Assembly (NCBI GenBank): GCA_946620235.1
Contig: CAMONC010000004.1
Location: forward strand, 1-54,187
DNA: 54,187 nucleotides
From: an uncultured Lachnospiraceae bacterium
GTDB lineage: Bacteria > Bacillota > Clostridia > Lachnospirales > Lachnospiraceae
Reading direction: 5' to 3'
The notes below the pieces were generated by a model that was not told the origin of the DNA, did not search any database, and saw only the letters and a list, made by a program, of their open reading frames with translations. Every line of letters starts with the position of its first letter. Positions within the stretch are counted from its first letter, which is position 1. Both the position numbers and the translations under genes were made by a program. This document shows positions 37,936 through 46,992 of this stretch, one piece after another.

Positions 37936-38709
37936 TCAACCGTCTATCTTGATGACTTCCATCGGATCTATCTGACTGCCGTCCTTATATATCTTATAAG
38001 CAAGCTTGGAATCCTTGCTCTCAACCAGCGCCAGGATCGCTCCCTGAAGAACAGCATCGCCCTCTTTGATAAGCGGAGTGGCTGACAGATAGTACTCTGA
38101 TATATATCCGTTCTGATGGTCTATACGGATGCAGTATCCGTAATCCGTGTCAGGAAGAACCTCCAGTACCACACCGTCACCGGCTGATATCACGCTGGTT
38201 CCCTCGCTGCAGCTGAATATCAGACATTTGGGATCATCTTCGGATGTAGTCATTGACGCAGACGACGATAGCGGGAATCCCTGAGGGTAATGTGCCGCAT
38301 CGCTTTCTTCCTGTGCGGCTGTCTCGAGTTCCACCTTGGTATTCACGGTATTGCTGAGTATCGTGACTTTGTCGGCCAGCGTCGTATTCTCGGCAGTCAG
38401 AGTCTCTACCTGTGCCGAAAGATCCTCCACCTGAGCGGCAAGGGCATCCCTTTCGGCTGTCACATTCTGTCTGATATGAGAATTAACCGCCCATCCGATG
38501 ATAGTGGTTACCAGGATCACAGCTATCACTATGCCAATGATCTCTATCAGAATACTGTTGATACCCATCTGATGAACACCGCCGTCTTTCTTATTGTCGA
38601 TAAACAGCATCAGATGATAATCTCTTCTGTCTTTTTTCTTCTTTGGATCGGTATTCTTGGTATTCTCTGTGTTTTGGGGTTCCTGTGTTGTGATCTGTTC
38701 TTCGCTCAA
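37936..38709 (-). CDS. Membrane-anchored coiled-coil protein with degenerate M23/LytM domain
   Basis: TM ([21 protein letters not shown]), coiled coil, then [80 protein letters not shown]. Start reassigned to TTG 38709 with RBS GGAGG; ORF-track ATG 38760 overlaps the predicted -10/TSS. Confidence 0.82.
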   Translation of the reverse strand: MSEEQITTQEPQNTENTKNTDPKKKKDRRDYHLMLFIDNKKDGGVHQMGINSILIEIIGIVIAVILVTTIIGWAVNSHIRQNVTAERDALAAQVEDLSAQVETLTAENTTLADKVTILSNTVNTKVELETAAQEESDAAHYPQGFPLSSSASMTTSEDDPKCLIFSCSEGTSVISAGDGVVLEVLPDTDYGYCIRIDHQNGYISEYYLSATPLIKEGDAVLQGAILALVESKDSKLAYKIYKDGSQIDPMEVIKIDG

Positions 38710-38741
38710 ATCCGTTCCTCCGTCCGTATTTGCTCCGTGTT

Positions 38742-38758
38742 TGTAACAAATCTGTAAC
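38742..38758 (+). promoter_or_regulatory. WalR-box-like direct repeat TGTAAC-N5-TGTAAC
   Basis: tgtaac aaatc tgtaac; fits the TGTWAH-N5-TGTWAH consensus in both halves. Confidence 0.55.
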
Positions 38759-38787
38759 ATTTTACCACATCAGGCTTTTATATGCAA
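38759..38787 (-). promoter_or_regulatory. Promoter TTGCAT-N17-TAAAAT for the LytM-like gene
   Basis: -35 at 38787-38782, -10 at 38764-38759 on the minus strand. Confidence 0.6.
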
Positions 38788-38801
38788 ATCGGACAAAGTT
38801 C

Positions 38802-38830
38802 TTTACACTGGGAAGCAAAAGTGCTATGCT
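38802..38830 (+). promoter_or_regulatory. Promoter TTTACA-N17-TATGCT for cspA
   Basis: -35 38802-38807, -10 38825-38830, 62 nt from the -10 to the cspA ATG. Confidence 0.7.
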
Positions 38831-38891
38831 AACGCAGTATGGACGAATAGCAGTTTCCATACATCAGTTTCATTTTTCTCGGAGGTACACA

Positions 38892-39092
38892 ATGAACAAG
38901 GGTACAGTTAAGTGGTTTAACAACCAGAAGGGTTACGGTTTCATCTCTGATGAGAGCGGTAACGACGTATTCGTTCACTACACCGGGCTTAACATGGAAG
39001 GTTTCAAGTCTCTTGACGAGGGCCAGGCAGTTGAGTTCGAAGTAGTTAACGGAGAGAAAGGTCCTCAGGCCGTAAACGTAACCAAGTTATAA
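38892..39092 (+). CDS. cspA: Cold-shock protein CspA family
   Basis: [33 protein letters not shown] (RNP1/RNP2); RBS GGAGG. Confidence 0.97.
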   Translation: MNKGTVKWFNNQKGYGFISDESGNDVFVHYTGLNMEGFKSLDEGQAVEFEVVNGEKGPQAVNVTKL

Positions 39093-39164
39093 TTGATTTG
39101 CTTATCCTACCCGTTACACATATATGTAATGTTTTAGATTAGCTGATTTGTTATGACGTAATTA

Positions 39165-39190
39165 AGCCCCTGTCCAAACGGACAGGGGCT
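39165..39190. terminator. Terminator after cspA, possibly bidirectional with the hisA-like gene
   Basis: agcccctgtcc-aaac-ggacaggggct followed by TTT. Confidence 0.85.
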
Positions 39191-39227
39191 TTTACTGTCT
39201 GTATATCCGCGGTGACAGATGCAGCCG

Positions 39228-40007
39228 TCAATTATTCCGGCAGTATTCCAGCACCTCATCGAACTTCATATTTCCACCGAACAGATCGAGTGAAGATCCT
39301 ATAGTGATACCGACTCTTCCGCACCCAAGCGCTTCCACCAGATACAGATCATCAAAGCTGTGAACCCCTCCGGCATAAGTGACCGGATTGCCTTTCCATG
39401 CACCCAGCATTCCTACCACTTCGGATTCTATTCCCGAATTCTTCCCCTCGACATCCACAGCATGAACCAGAAACTCATCACAGTATCCGGACAGTTTATC
39501 AAGTGTATCGGGATTTAATTCCACGGATGTGAATTTCTGCCAGCGATCCGTCACGATCATATATCTGTCGTCACGGCGCCTCACGGAAAGATCGAGAACG
39601 AGATGTTCCCTGCCTGCAGAAGCAACCATGCGGTCCAGGGCCTGCATATCTATCTCGCCGTCCCTGAACACGTAGGAAGTCACTATGACATGACTCGCAC
39701 CGGCTTCAAGATACTCCGGTGCATTATCGGGATTCACGCCTCCGCCGATGTGCAGTCCTCCGGGATATGCCCTGAGTGCGGACAAGGCCTGATCGCGCGA
39801 TGCTTCATACATCGGACTGGCGGAGTTATTGAGTATTATCACATGTCCGCCGCTCAGATTCCTGTCTTTATACAGTCCGGCATAATATGCCGCATCATAC
39901 TGCGAAACATAATTCTCTTTTACATGAGAGTGCTCCTCATCAAGTGCACCTCCCACGATCTGCTTCACATGTCCGTCATGTATGTCTATGCATGGCCGAA
40001 ACTCCAT
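39228..40007 (-). CDS. hisA: Phosphoribosylformimino-5-aminoimidazole carboxamide ribotide isomerase, eukaryotic (HIS6) type
   Basis: MEFRPCIDIHDGHVKQIVGG, NYVSQYDAAYYAGLYKDRNLSGGHVIIL, DEFLVHAVDVEG, IGSSLDLFGGN: matches the yeast HIS6/plant pattern recalled from family knowledge. Confidence 0.85.
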   Translation of the reverse strand: MEFRPCIDIHDGHVKQIVGGALDEEHSHVKENYVSQYDAAYYAGLYKDRNLSGGHVIILNNSASPMYEASRDQALSALRAYPGGLHIGGGVNPDNAPEYLEAGASHVIVTSYVFRDGEIDMQALDRMVASAGREHLVLDLSVRRRDDRYMIVTDRWQKFTSVELNPDTLDKLSGYCDEFLVHAVDVEGKNSGIESEVVGMLGAWKGNPVTYAGGVHSFDDLYLVEALGCGRVGITIGSSLDLFGGNMKFDEVLEYCRNN

Positions 40008-40012
40008 AAGCT

Positions 40013-40768
40013 TTATCCTATTACGTCACTCATGGAATACATACCGGGCGCGCGTCCCGCAAGGAAACGTGCAGCTGATATGGCACCCTGTGCAAAGACA
40101 TTTCTGGAGTATGCCGTATGAGATAAAGTGATCACCTCATCGGTGCCGGCAAAGATCACATCATGATCGCCGACAATCGAACCGCCTCTGACAGAGGATA
40201 TGCCTATCTCTTTTACGGGGCGCTCCATCCGGCGCTCTGTACGGTCATATACGTATTCATAATCGGAACCGAGTGCATCTTTGGCCGCATCCGCCAGTGC
40301 CAGTGCCGTACCGCTCGGAGCATCCAGCTTGTGTCTATGGTGTTTCTCGACTATCTCGGTATCAAACCCGGCATCCCTGAGGATCGCCGCATTCTCTTTG
40401 ATAAGTTTGAGCAACAGGTTAATACCTATAGACATATTTGCGGAGCGCAGAACAGCAACTTTTGCGGAAGCCTCGGTAACCCGGGCAAGCTGCTCATCGC
40501 TGAGACCGGTGGTACACAGCACTACGGGGATATTTCTGCTCACGGCATATTCAAGCAATCCGTCCACAGCACTTGAATTTGAAAAATCTATGATAACATC
40601 CGCCTCCAGCTCACATGCCTCTATATTGGAGTACACGGGAAAAGAGTTCTGTCCGTTATCAAACTTGTCAACTCCGGCAACGATCTTAATATCTTCATCG
40701 GAAGCAGCGAGACCGACTATAGCCTGTCCCATACGGCCGTTACAGCCATGCATTATCACTCGGATCAT
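40013..40768 (-). CDS. dapB: 4-hydroxy-tetrahydrodipicolinate reductase
   Basis: IRVIMHGCNGRMGQAIVGLA, EKHHRHKLDAPSGTALALADA. Confidence 0.97.
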   Translation of the reverse strand: MIRVIMHGCNGRMGQAIVGLAASDEDIKIVAGVDKFDNGQNSFPVYSNIEACELEADVIIDFSNSSAVDGLLEYAVSRNIPVVLCTTGLSDEQLARVTEASAKVAVLRSANMSIGINLLLKLIKENAAILRDAGFDTEIVEKHHRHKLDAPSGTALALADAAKDALGSDYEYVYDRTERRMERPVKEIGISSVRGGSIVGDHDVIFAGTDEVITLSHTAYSRNVFAQGAISAARFLAGRAPGMYSMSDVIG

Positions 40769-40787
40769 ATCTATTCTCTCCTTCGGA

Positions 40788-41672
40788 TCACAGGATTCCG
40801 TACTCTGTCATGGCTTTTTTAAGCTTCTCGACATTCTGAGGCTCCATGGGACTCAGAGGCATACGCAAAGGACCGACGCCCTTACCCATCAGATTCATTG
40901 CAGTCTTAACGGGAATAGGATTAACCTCACAGAAAAGAGCATCTATCAAAGGTATGGCATCGAGCTGAGCTTTTGCAGCGCCTGCCACATCTCCGTCAAA
41001 GTATTTCTGACATATATCATGTGTCTGCTTCGGAGCCACATTACTGAGCACCGATATAACGCCCAGTCCGCCGACAGACAGCAGCGGCACGATCTGATCA
41101 TCATTTCCCGAATACAGATCCACTTTGCCGTCAGACATGCTCATAAGCTTTACGACCTGACTGATATTGCCGCTGGCCTCTTTTACACCGGCTACATTGC
41201 TCACTTCTTTACACAGTCTTACAACAGTCTCGGGAGCTATGTTGCATCCGGTTCTGGAGGGAACATTATACAGGATCATCGGGATCTTGATGCTGTCGGC
41301 GATCTTTTTGTAATGAGCAAAGAGACCGTTCTGGGTGGCCTTGTTATAGTAAGGAGAAACGGTAAGAACCGCGTCTGCTCCGTAGGATTCCGCATCCTTT
41401 GACAGATGCACGGCCGTATCGGTGCAGTTGGATCCGGTTCCGGCCACTACAGGTATACGATGGTTAACTCTCTCAATACAGAACTTAACCACATCGACAT
41501 GTTCTTCTTCACTCAGACACGCTGACTCACCTGTTGTACCGCATACGATGATCGCGTCCGTTCCCTTTGTGATCTGTTCTTCTATGATCTCAGCGAACTT
41601 ATCATAGTTGACGCTCCCGTCCTCGTGAAAAGGTGTAACGATTGCTACTCCCGCTCCCGTAAATACTGACAT
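40788..41672 (-). CDS. dapA: 4-hydroxy-tetrahydrodipicolinate synthase
   Basis: VCGTTGESACLSEEEH, YNVPSRTGCNIAPETV, GVKEASG. Confidence 0.97.
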   Translation of the reverse strand: MSVFTGAGVAIVTPFHEDGSVNYDKFAEIIEEQITKGTDAIIVCGTTGESACLSEEEHVDVVKFCIERVNHRIPVVAGTGSNCTDTAVHLSKDAESYGADAVLTVSPYYNKATQNGLFAHYKKIADSIKIPMILYNVPSRTGCNIAPETVVRLCKEVSNVAGVKEASGNISQVVKLMSMSDGKVDLYSGNDDQIVPLLSVGGLGVISVLSNVAPKQTHDICQKYFDGDVAGAAKAQLDAIPLIDALFCEVNPIPVKTAMNLMGKGVGPLRMPLSPMEPQNVEKLKKAMTEYGIL

Positions 41673-41707
41673 TTCATCTCCTCCTATTACTGCTCTTGAT
41701 CCGACTG

Positions 41708-42196
41708 TTATTTGATATCACTGGTAATCGTTGTCACTTCGTCTGCCAGTTCATTCAAAGTTTCTGACACCGTATTACCTGTCATGATTATTTCGGTGTG
41801 TTCGCTCTTCAATGCCAGCACACTCTTAAGCTCCTCTATGGTTATGATACCATTATCAACCAGTCCCAACACCTCATCAAGTATGAGCAGATCACACTCG
41901 CCGGTATTTAAGACCTTTCTGGCATAACTCATTCCGTTACGGATATTGATGATCTCTTCCTCCTGTTTCTCCGGAGGCAGTGACTCGAATGCCGCATCGG
42001 ACTTTTCAAACCTGAACACTTTGATCTCGGGTTCCATCCGCTTCAGAAAATCGGAGTCGGACAGGCCCTTGTTCTTTAGAAACTGTATTACGACTGCCCG
42101 GCCGCCTCTGCAGGCTGTCTGTACGGCTCTGCCCAAAGCTGCGGGTGACTTGCCTCTGCCGCCCCCGCTGTAGATCCTTATGATACCGTTTACCAT
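41708..42196 (-). CDS. CobO/BtuR-like P-loop ATP:corrinoid adenosyltransferase family protein
   Basis: IYSGGGRGKSPAALGRAVQTACRGGRAVVIQFLK P-loop; CDLLILDEVLGLVDNGIITIEEL. Confidence 0.75.
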   Translation of the reverse strand: MVNGIIRIYSGGGRGKSPAALGRAVQTACRGGRAVVIQFLKNKGLSDSDFLKRMEPEIKVFRFEKSDAAFESLPPEKQEEEIINIRNGMSYARKVLNTGECDLLILDEVLGLVDNGIITIEELKSVLALKSEHTEIIMTGNTVSETLNELADEVTTITSDIK

Positions 42197-42212
42197 GTAT
42201 TACCTCCGCTTG

Positions 42213-43571
42213 CTACAGTCCGAGTACGGCAGTCGCTATACCGAAATATACCAGAAGCGACAGGGCATCGACTATAGTGGTGATAAATGGGGAAGCCATA
42301 ACGGCAGGGTCAAACCCCATTTTTTTGGCGATCATAGGTAATGTACATCCGACCAGTTTAGCCATCAGCACCGCACACAATAATGTCAGACACACCACTA
42401 ATGATACCATAACAGTCTTTCTGTCCAACAGAAGCATCTTAACAAAATTAGCGGATGCAAGTGTGATGCCACACACAAAGGCCACGCGGATCTCCTTCCA
42501 CACGCATTTCCATATATCCGAAAACTCTATCTCGTTCAGACTGAGTCCACGGATGATGGTAACCGATGCCTGTCCTCCGGCATTACCTCCGGTATCCATG
42601 ATCATCGGGATGTACGCGGTCAATACCACGCATACCTGCAGTGCATCCTCAAACGAAGTAAGTATCTTGCTCGTAAACGTGGCTGAAACCATCAAAAGCA
42701 AAAGCCACGGTATACGCTTCTTCCATGTCTCAAACACACCCGTCTTCATATAAGGCTTGTCGGTAGGAACGATGGCGGCCATCTTTTCCATATCCTCCGT
42801 AGCCTCGGCTTCCATGATGTCGACTACGTCATCGACGGTGATGATACCGACGAGTCTGTTCTCGTTGTCGACAACGGGCATGGCGATGAAGTCGTATTTC
42901 TGGAACTGTCTCGCAACCTCCTCCTGGTCCATCATCGTGTTCAGCGATATGACATTCTCATGCATGATATCGCCGATGACGGCATCCGGATCGGAAAGCA
43001 GCAGATACCTGAGTGCAACGGTTCCTATCAGGGTACGCCGGGCATCCAGGACATAGCATATGTTGATCGTCTCCGAATCAACGCCCAGCTTCCTTATGCG
43101 CTCGATGGCCTGAGTAACGGTCAGGTTCTCCTTCAGGTCCACATACTCCACGGTCATGATGCTGCCCGCGGAATCCTCCGGATACTGAAGCAGATGGTTA
43201 ACGTCCCTGCGCGTCTCGGGCGAAGTATTGGCCAGCAGCTTCTTCACGACGTTGGCCGGCATCTCCTCCAGCAGGTCGGCTGCATCATCGGCCATCAGGT
43301 TATCAATGATATTACCCGCATCACGCTCGGACAGAGACGTGATGATGTAATGCTGTGTATCTACTTCCAGATGCGAAAACACGTCCGCAGCCATGCTCTT
43401 CGGAAGTATACGGAACATCTTGAACTGTTCTGTGTCCTCGAGTTCCTCCATGATGGCTGCGACATCGGCCTCGTTCAGTTCGGCCGCTTTCTGGCGAAGT
43501 CGGGTATACTGCTTGGACTCAAGCAGATCTTTTATCTCGGTCAGCAGATCGAGTTCTTCTTTCTCGTCCAT
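42213..43571 (-). CDS. mgtE: Magnesium transporter MgtE
   Basis: MgtE N domain, CBS pair, TM region with AYIPMIMDTGGNAGGQASVTIIRGL. Confidence 0.96.
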   Translation of the reverse strand: MDEKEELDLLTEIKDLLESKQYTRLRQKAAELNEADVAAIMEELEDTEQFKMFRILPKSMAADVFSHLEVDTQHYIITSLSERDAGNIIDNLMADDAADLLEEMPANVVKKLLANTSPETRRDVNHLLQYPEDSAGSIMTVEYVDLKENLTVTQAIERIRKLGVDSETINICYVLDARRTLIGTVALRYLLLSDPDAVIGDIMHENVISLNTMMDQEEVARQFQKYDFIAMPVVDNENRLVGIITVDDVVDIMEAEATEDMEKMAAIVPTDKPYMKTGVFETWKKRIPWLLLLMVSATFTSKILTSFEDALQVCVVLTAYIPMIMDTGGNAGGQASVTIIRGLSLNEIEFSDIWKCVWKEIRVAFVCGITLASANFVKMLLLDRKTVMVSLVVCLTLLCAVLMAKLVGCTLPMIAKKMGFDPAVMASPFITTIVDALSLLVYFGIATAVLGL

Positions 43572-43584
43572 ATATACCTCCCTT

Positions 43585-44208
43585 CTATAATGCGTAATAT
43601 CCTTGCTCCAGGACTCGTACCTCGGCGCGGCCCGAAGAAACCTGCGTTACGATGTCGAGCATCTGCTCCAGAAGCGGAGCGGATACGATCACGGTCAGCT
43701 TCACCGAGTCCGTATAGGCGGTGTCTTCGATGCGCACGCCGTCCGTCTCGAGACTGCGGCGCAGTTTCTCCGCACTGTTATAGTCTACATTTATCTCGAT
43801 CCGGCTGCCCGCCTGCATATGTCTGATATCGGCATGTGCGAGCGCTTCTTTGGCTGCCTGTGTATAGGCTCTGACCAGTCCTCCCGTACCTAAGAGAGTG
43901 CCGCCGAAATATCTCGTCACTACTATGAGCACGCCTCGAAGTTCAGCGCCGGTGATGCAGTCCAGAATGGGACGCCCGGCAGTTCCCGAGGGCTCCCCGT
44001 CATCGGACGAACGGCTTATCTCTCCGTTTTCGCCTGTCACAAATGCATAGCAGTTATGTCTCGCATCCCAGTATTTTCTTTTGATCTGATCTATGAGTAC
44101 TGCCGCTTCCGCTTCACCGGATATCGGCATGGCATGTCCTATGAATCTGGACTTGCGGTCGGTAAATTCTCCTTCACCCGGAGATGCCAAAACGAAATAA
44201 TCACTCAT
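43585..44208 (-). CDS. yigZ: YigZ/IMPACT-family protein
   Basis: KSRFIGHAMPI, RHNCYAFVTGENGEISRSSDDGEPSGTAGRPIL, RYFGGTLLGTGGLVRAY. Confidence 0.94.
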   Translation of the reverse strand: MSDYFVLASPGEGEFTDRKSRFIGHAMPISGEAEAAVLIDQIKRKYWDARHNCYAFVTGENGEISRSSDDGEPSGTAGRPILDCITGAELRGVLIVVTRYFGGTLLGTGGLVRAYTQAAKEALAHADIRHMQAGSRIEINVDYNSAEKLRRSLETDGVRIEDTAYTDSVKLTVIVSAPLLEQMLDIVTQVSSGRAEVRVLEQGYYAL

Positions 44209-44216
44209 AAGCAGGA

Positions 44217-46958
44217 TCAGGGAGTGGGGTTCTCGGCCGGAGGTGTCTCCGCCGGAGGCGCTTCCGCAGGTGCAGGTGCAGCTTCTCCGTTTGCTGCCGC
44301 TTCAGCCGCTGCGGCTGCCTGTGCTGCCGCTATCCTCTGCTCGAGTTCTGCTCTCTGAGCAGCTATCACTGCTTCGTAATCGGGGTTCGCAAAGAACTCA
44401 GCTGTATGCTGACATACGGTCTGAGTGCCCGCGGTGATAGGTACCTCATTTCCGGCCTCATCAACAGTAGTCATCGTGGTCGAAGAACCTGACAGCAGTG
44501 AAGGATGCTCCTGAGGAAGTCTCTCGATCACGCCGTGATATGAGAAAGGACAGCCTTCAGCTGCGGGACAGTTATCATATGCGCAGATCTCACCTTCGTA
44601 ATGCACGTCACAGGTCTCGGTGGGTACAGTCCCTTCCGCAAAGTACTCGGTATGAACAGTTGCATCACACAGTCCTGCGATCGGCAGCTTGCCCGATCTC
44701 GAACATACCGAAGCGGTTATGATGCCGCTCGGAACAGCGAATGAAGTTCCCTCCAGATTCTCATGGATCCTGGACATGACCTGTCTCCAGAGTTTCTTTG
44801 CCAGGTTCTTCTCATCTGAGGATGAGAGCTTCACGTTATTATCGTATCCGGCCCAGGTTGTGGCCGTGTAGTATGTCGTATATCCGGCAAACCATACATC
44901 ATTGTAATCGGATGTCGTACCCGTCTTACCCGCGATCGCAGTACCGCCGAAATTACACGATCCTCCGGTGCCGCTGGTAACAACATCCTCCATAGCGTCT
45001 GTCAGCAGGAATGCCGTAGTCTCCTTGATCACGCGATGACCGTTCAGCTCGGTATTATCCAATACCACATTACCGTCATGATCAACGACCTTTGTATACA
45101 GCTTCGGCTTGATATAGAGACCGCCGTTGGCGATTGTTGCGTATGCCGCATTCAGTTCTTCATTCGTTACACCGTCGGTGATACCGCCCAGTGCCAGTGA
45201 CTGCGTGATATCGGAGAATATCTTTATACCCTCGGCAGTATTTACTTCTTCGTTCTCGACCAAAGTGGTGAATCCGAAGTTGCGCAGGTAATCAAAACCA
45301 AGCTGAGGTGTGATCTGAGTCAGTGTCTTGACCGCGATGATGTTCATCGACTCGCGGATACCCTCTCTGAGAGTCGTCAGACCTCTGTATGTCTCACCAT
45401 ACCAGTTACGCACCGGCCGTCCGTTATCATAATTGAACGGAGCGTCATTCTGAACATATGCAAGAGTAAGACCGGCACTGTCAAGAGCCGGAGCATAAGT
45501 CGATACTATCTTGAAAGTGGATCCGGGCTGTCTCATGGTGTCAGTAGCACGGTTCAGTGTACGGCTCGCCGTCTTGGAACCTCTTCCGCCGACCATTGCC
45601 ACTACCTGACCTGTTGACTGGTCTTCTACCGTGATCGATACCTGCGGTTGAGGGGTAAGGGATACTTTCTCATCGAATACCTCTTCGCCCGGCTGCAATG
45701 TGGCTTCCTTATATGCTTCTATGTCGGCATAAGCATCTTCCTGGTTCGAATAAATCAGGTTGTACCTGGAATCGAACTGTCTGAAATACGTTCTGAACAT
45801 TTCGGTACTGGTGCTGTAGAAATCACCGTCCGGTTTCTGTACGGTCATCTGATAGTTCAGATACCATTTGGTATTTGCCGGGAAGTACTCCTCATTCGAG
45901 AAAACTTCATCACATATGCCCTGAATATGCGGATCCTGAGTGGAATAGATCTTCAGACCGCCACTGTACAGGAGCGTATATGCCTGCGTCTCCGTATAGC
46001 CTGCTTCGATCAGATCTGCCAATACATCATCGGTAAGAGCATCCACAAAATATGAATTGATCGTATCGTCAGCCGTCTCGGAATCTATCAGCTGTATCCT
46101 GGCGTATACGTCATCGGCCATGGCGGCGTCATAATCCGCCTGAGATATATAACCCTGCTCTTTCATGTTACGGAGAACCTTCTCGCGCCTTTCGGCATTC
46201 TTCTCCGGATGTGAAATGGGATTGAATCTGGACGGGTTCTGTGTAATACCTGCGATGACGGCGCATTCGGACAGTGTCAGAGTGGACACATCCTTGCCGA
46301 AATATCTGAGTGAAGCAGCCTGCACACCCAGCGTATTCTGGCCGAGGTTGATCGTGTTCATGTAGTTGATCAAGATGTCATTCTTGCTCATGACTTTCTC
46401 AAGTTCAAGAGCCAGATACTGTTCCTGGAACTTACGCTTGAACTTATCTATCATGGACGACTCACTGGTCCAGTCGGTGAACACATTGTTCTTCAGCAGC
46501 TGCTGGGTTATGGTCGAAGCACCCTGCGAAAAGTCACGATCTTTGACCGCAAGTACACCGGCACGTATGATACCCTTTACGTCGATACCGTTGTGCTCAT
46601 AGAAACGCGAATCCTCTACCGCCACGAACGCATGTGCCAGATTATCTGGCACCTGATCCATGGAAACAGGGATTCGGTTGGAATCCGTAGATACGAGTTT
46701 TGCGATCTGATTACCCTCTGTATCGTATACAAATGTAGAATAACCCGAAGGGGTAACATCGATATTTCCTATATCGGGAGCCGTGGCTATAACACCTTTG
46801 AATATACCTATACCACCGCTTGCTCCCCATATGAACACAGCCAGGATCCCCATAATGGTCAGTTCAACGACAAATATCCCCAGTTTCCTGGAGAGTTTGG
46901 GACCTATGGCTTTAAGCTCATGCTTTTTCTTATTTACGCCTCTGCTACTGAAATCCAT
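44217..46958 (-). CDS. Class A penicillin-binding protein (PBP1A)
   Basis: GT51 motifs (VAVEDSRFYEHNGID, GASTITQQLLKN), transpeptidase SxxK (QPGSTFKI), KTGTTSDYNDVWFAGYT; Ala/Pro-rich C-terminus. Confidence 0.95.
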   Translation of the reverse strand: MDFSSRGVNKKKHELKAIGPKLSRKLGIFVVELTIMGILAVFIWGASGGIGIFKGVIATAPDIGNIDVTPSGYSTFVYDTEGNQIAKLVSTDSNRIPVSMDQVPDNLAHAFVAVEDSRFYEHNGIDVKGIIRAGVLAVKDRDFSQGASTITQQLLKNNVFTDWTSESSMIDKFKRKFQEQYLALELEKVMSKNDILINYMNTINLGQNTLGVQAASLRYFGKDVSTLTLSECAVIAGITQNPSRFNPISHPEKNAERREKVLRNMKEQGYISQADYDAAMADDVYARIQLIDSETADDTINSYFVDALTDDVLADLIEAGYTETQAYTLLYSGGLKIYSTQDPHIQGICDEVFSNEEYFPANTKWYLNYQMTVQKPDGDFYSTSTEMFRTYFRQFDSRYNLIYSNQEDAYADIEAYKEATLQPGEEVFDEKVSLTPQPQVSITVEDQSTGQVVAMVGGRGSKTASRTLNRATDTMRQPGSTFKIVSTYAPALDSAGLTLAYVQNDAPFNYDNGRPVRNWYGETYRGLTTLREGIRESMNIIAVKTLTQITPQLGFDYLRNFGFTTLVENEEVNTAEGIKIFSDITQSLALGGITDGVTNEELNAAYATIANGGLYIKPKLYTKVVDHDGNVVLDNTELNGHRVIKETTAFLLTDAMEDVVTSGTGGSCNFGGTAIAGKTGTTSDYNDVWFAGYTTYYTATTWAGYDNNVKLSSSDEKNLAKKLWRQVMSRIHENLEGTSFAVPSGIITASVCSRSGKLPIAGLCDATVHTEYFAEGTVPTETCDVHYEGEICAYDNCPAAEGCPFSYHGVIERLPQEHPSLLSGSSTTMTTVDEAGNEVPITAGTQTVCQHTAEFFANPDYEAVIAAQRAELEQRIAAAQAAAAAEAAANGEAAPAPAEAPPAETPPAENPTP

Positions 46959-46992
46959 ATTTGATAATTATACCATATTCCGTAATCAAGGT

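Noticed and set aside
40281-41402. 373-aa plus-strand ORF opposite dapB/dapA
   Set aside because: Antisense shadow of two confident genes.
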